Below, piece by piece: positions 6,053 through 6,488 of a stretch of DNA of 6,488 bases. The first letter of the stretch is position 1. Every line of letters starts with the position of its first letter. Where the stretch lies: positions 1 to 6,488 of the forward strand of contig JACQNT010000233.1 of the NCBI GenBank assembly GCA_016202915.1, read 5' to 3'. Origin of the DNA: Acidobacteriota bacterium (GTDB taxonomy: Bacteria > Acidobacteriota > Polarisedimenticolia > Gp22-AA2). The position numbers and the translations under genes were made by a program. The notes under the pieces are model-generated. The model was not told the origin of the DNA. It ran no database searches and saw only the letters and a program-made list of their open reading frames with translations.

Positions 6053-6074
6053 CACCTCCAAGGTGATGGGCGTC
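6053..6074 (+). repeat. Imperfect direct repeat at the right edge of the low-GC block
   Basis: CACCTC, five bases, then TGATGGGCGTC matches the left-edge copy at 5306-5328. Within it, CACCT (6053-6057) and AGGTG (6061-6065) also form a small stem with a three-base loop. The position coincides with the return to host-like high GC, which supports a boundary here. Confidence 0.35.
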
Positions 6075-6098
6075 CCGGCAGGGCCGCGCCTGACCGTC

Positions 6099-6107
6099 TG
6101 CTATAAT
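6099..6107 (+). promoter_or_regulatory. Extended -10 promoter (TGCTATAAT) of the glycosyltransferase gene
   Basis: A perfect TATAAT (6102-6107) is preceded by TG one base upstream, the extended -10 form that can work without a strong -35. None is visible 16-18 bases upstream. Transcription would begin near 6114 and give a leader of about 25 bases containing the GGGAG ribosome binding site. This differs from the leaderless pattern at rsmA, rnj and ftsK. Confidence 0.6.
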
Positions 6108-6138
6108 CCCGGCTTCGTCCGCCTTCGCCGGGAGCGCC

Positions 6139-6488
6139 GTGCTTCAAATCCTGAAGAACCGGGCCCTGAAGACGTTGCACGTTCCCGAGTGGGCCCAGGT
6201 CGCCCTGCTGGCCGCGCTCGCCCTGGCGCTCCGGCTCCTGTATGTTTTCCAGGTCCGGGGCACCTCCCTGGTCGTGCCGGAGGACCTCGACCCGGCGCTC
6301 TATTACAACTGGGGGAAGGAGATCGCCGCGGGGGACTGGATCGGGAAGGCCCCGTTCGTCCAGAGCCCGCTCTACGCCTATTTCCTCGGCCTGCTGATGC
6401 GGGTGATCGGCAGCGACGTGGGGCGCATTTTGATGGCGCAGGCGTTCCTCGGCTGCGGCACGGTGCTCCTGACCTACGTCGCGGGGCG
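6139..6488 (+). CDS. GT-C/family 39-like membrane glycosyltransferase, N-terminal part
   Basis: Translation from GTG at 6139 gives 116 residues before the window ends. A cytoplasmic, basic N-terminus (LQILKNRALKTLHVPEWAQ) leads into a membrane segment at about 19-39. A first external loop follows with acidic residues E48, D49 and D51 and the stretch DPALYYNWGKEIAAGDW, then FVQSPLYAYFLGLLMRVIGS (73-92) and a further hydrophobic segment. This layout (acidic loop after the first membrane helix, an aromatic-rich YY, then a PLY-x-YF motif) is characteristic of GT-C enzymes that use polyprenyl-phosphate sugars, including PMT/ArnT-like proteins, many with C-terminal TPR repeats. Donor and acceptor cannot be told from this fragment. 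The GTG is four bases after GGGAG (6130-6134). Codons 16-47 are duplicated as a relic just after ftsK. Confidence 0.78.
   Translation, partial: MLQILKNRALKTLHVPEWAQVALLAALALALRLLYVFQVRGTSLVVPEDLDPALYYNWGKEIAAGDWIGKAPFVQSPLYAYFLGLLMRVIGSDVGRILMAQAFLGCGTVLLTYVAG

Larger units (their letters stand above)
5295..6062. other. Lower-GC block carrying a two-gene cassette (likely acquired)
   Basis: Between the relic and the promoter of the next gene the base composition falls to about 53-60% G+C (hand counts of four 60-base lines), against mostly 70% or more in the neighbouring core genes. Codon use is visibly more AT-tolerant. Both genes inside run against the surrounding genes. No transposase, integrase or tRNA is present, so the means of entry is not visible. 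Boundaries are approximate and set where composition changes. Imperfect short direct repeats lie close to both ends. Confidence 0.5.

Noticed and set aside
5295..6062. Insertion sequence or integron cassette
   Set aside because: There is no transposase or integrase, no clear terminal inverted repeats and no attC-like structure, so only a generic acquired block can be claimed.
5977..6180. N-terminal extension of the 72-aa gene upstream to an ATG at 6180
   Set aside because: The extra 68 residues run through the glycosyltransferase start and its promoter, are low in complexity and do not resemble the family. The candidate promoter and ribosome binding site fit the ATG at 5976.

Overview
The window comes from a high-GC bacterium. 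Its core genes are about 70% G+C or more, with dense coding and short intergenic gaps. Gene content and order (a divergent thioredoxin, then rsmA, rnj and ftsK) are bacterial housekeeping. Nothing here fixes the phylum. RNase J, a compact SpoIIIE-like FtsK and a GT-C type membrane protein next to ftsK would fit Acidobacteriota or another GC-rich metagenomic lineage, but that is a guess.

Layout. Bases 1-142 (minus) hold the 5' end of a thioredoxin gene (WCGPC active site). A 56-base divergent promoter region separates it from rsmA (16S rRNA dimethyladenosine transferase, 199-1050, +), followed by rnj (RNase J, 1066-2757, +) and ftsK (DNA translocase, 2838-5201, +). Each of the three plus-strand genes has a -10-like hexamer ending only 6-9 bases before its start codon and no convincing Shine-Dalgarno. 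This suggests separate, leaderless or nearly leaderless transcripts, clearest for rnj (TATAAT, then GTG six bases later). The thioredoxin gene and the last gene instead have a 5' leader with a Shine-Dalgarno.

The unusual part lies between ftsK and the last gene, an N-terminal fragment of a GT-C/family-39-like membrane glycosyltransferase (6139 to the end, +). Directly after the ftsK stop comes an 81-base relic that is about 86% identical to codons 16-47 of that downstream gene, in frame, missing five codons, and soon closed by a stop. Then comes a lower-GC block (about 53-60% G+C by hand counts of four lines) on the opposite strand with two overlapping small genes: a 72-aa protein resembling DUF5678 and a 148-aa retropepsin-like aspartic protease (DSGA motif). 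They share a 16-base overlap and one plausible sigma70-type promoter. Imperfect short direct repeats flank the block. It looks like an acquired two-gene cassette that landed in, or replaced most of, a paralogue of the downstream glycosyltransferase gene.

How the genes work together: rsmA and rnj serve ribosome maturation and RNA processing/decay, ftsK serves chromosome segregation at division, and thioredoxin serves redox balance. The DUF5678-like/retropepsin pair has no link to these except position. It is the best candidate here for something undescribed.
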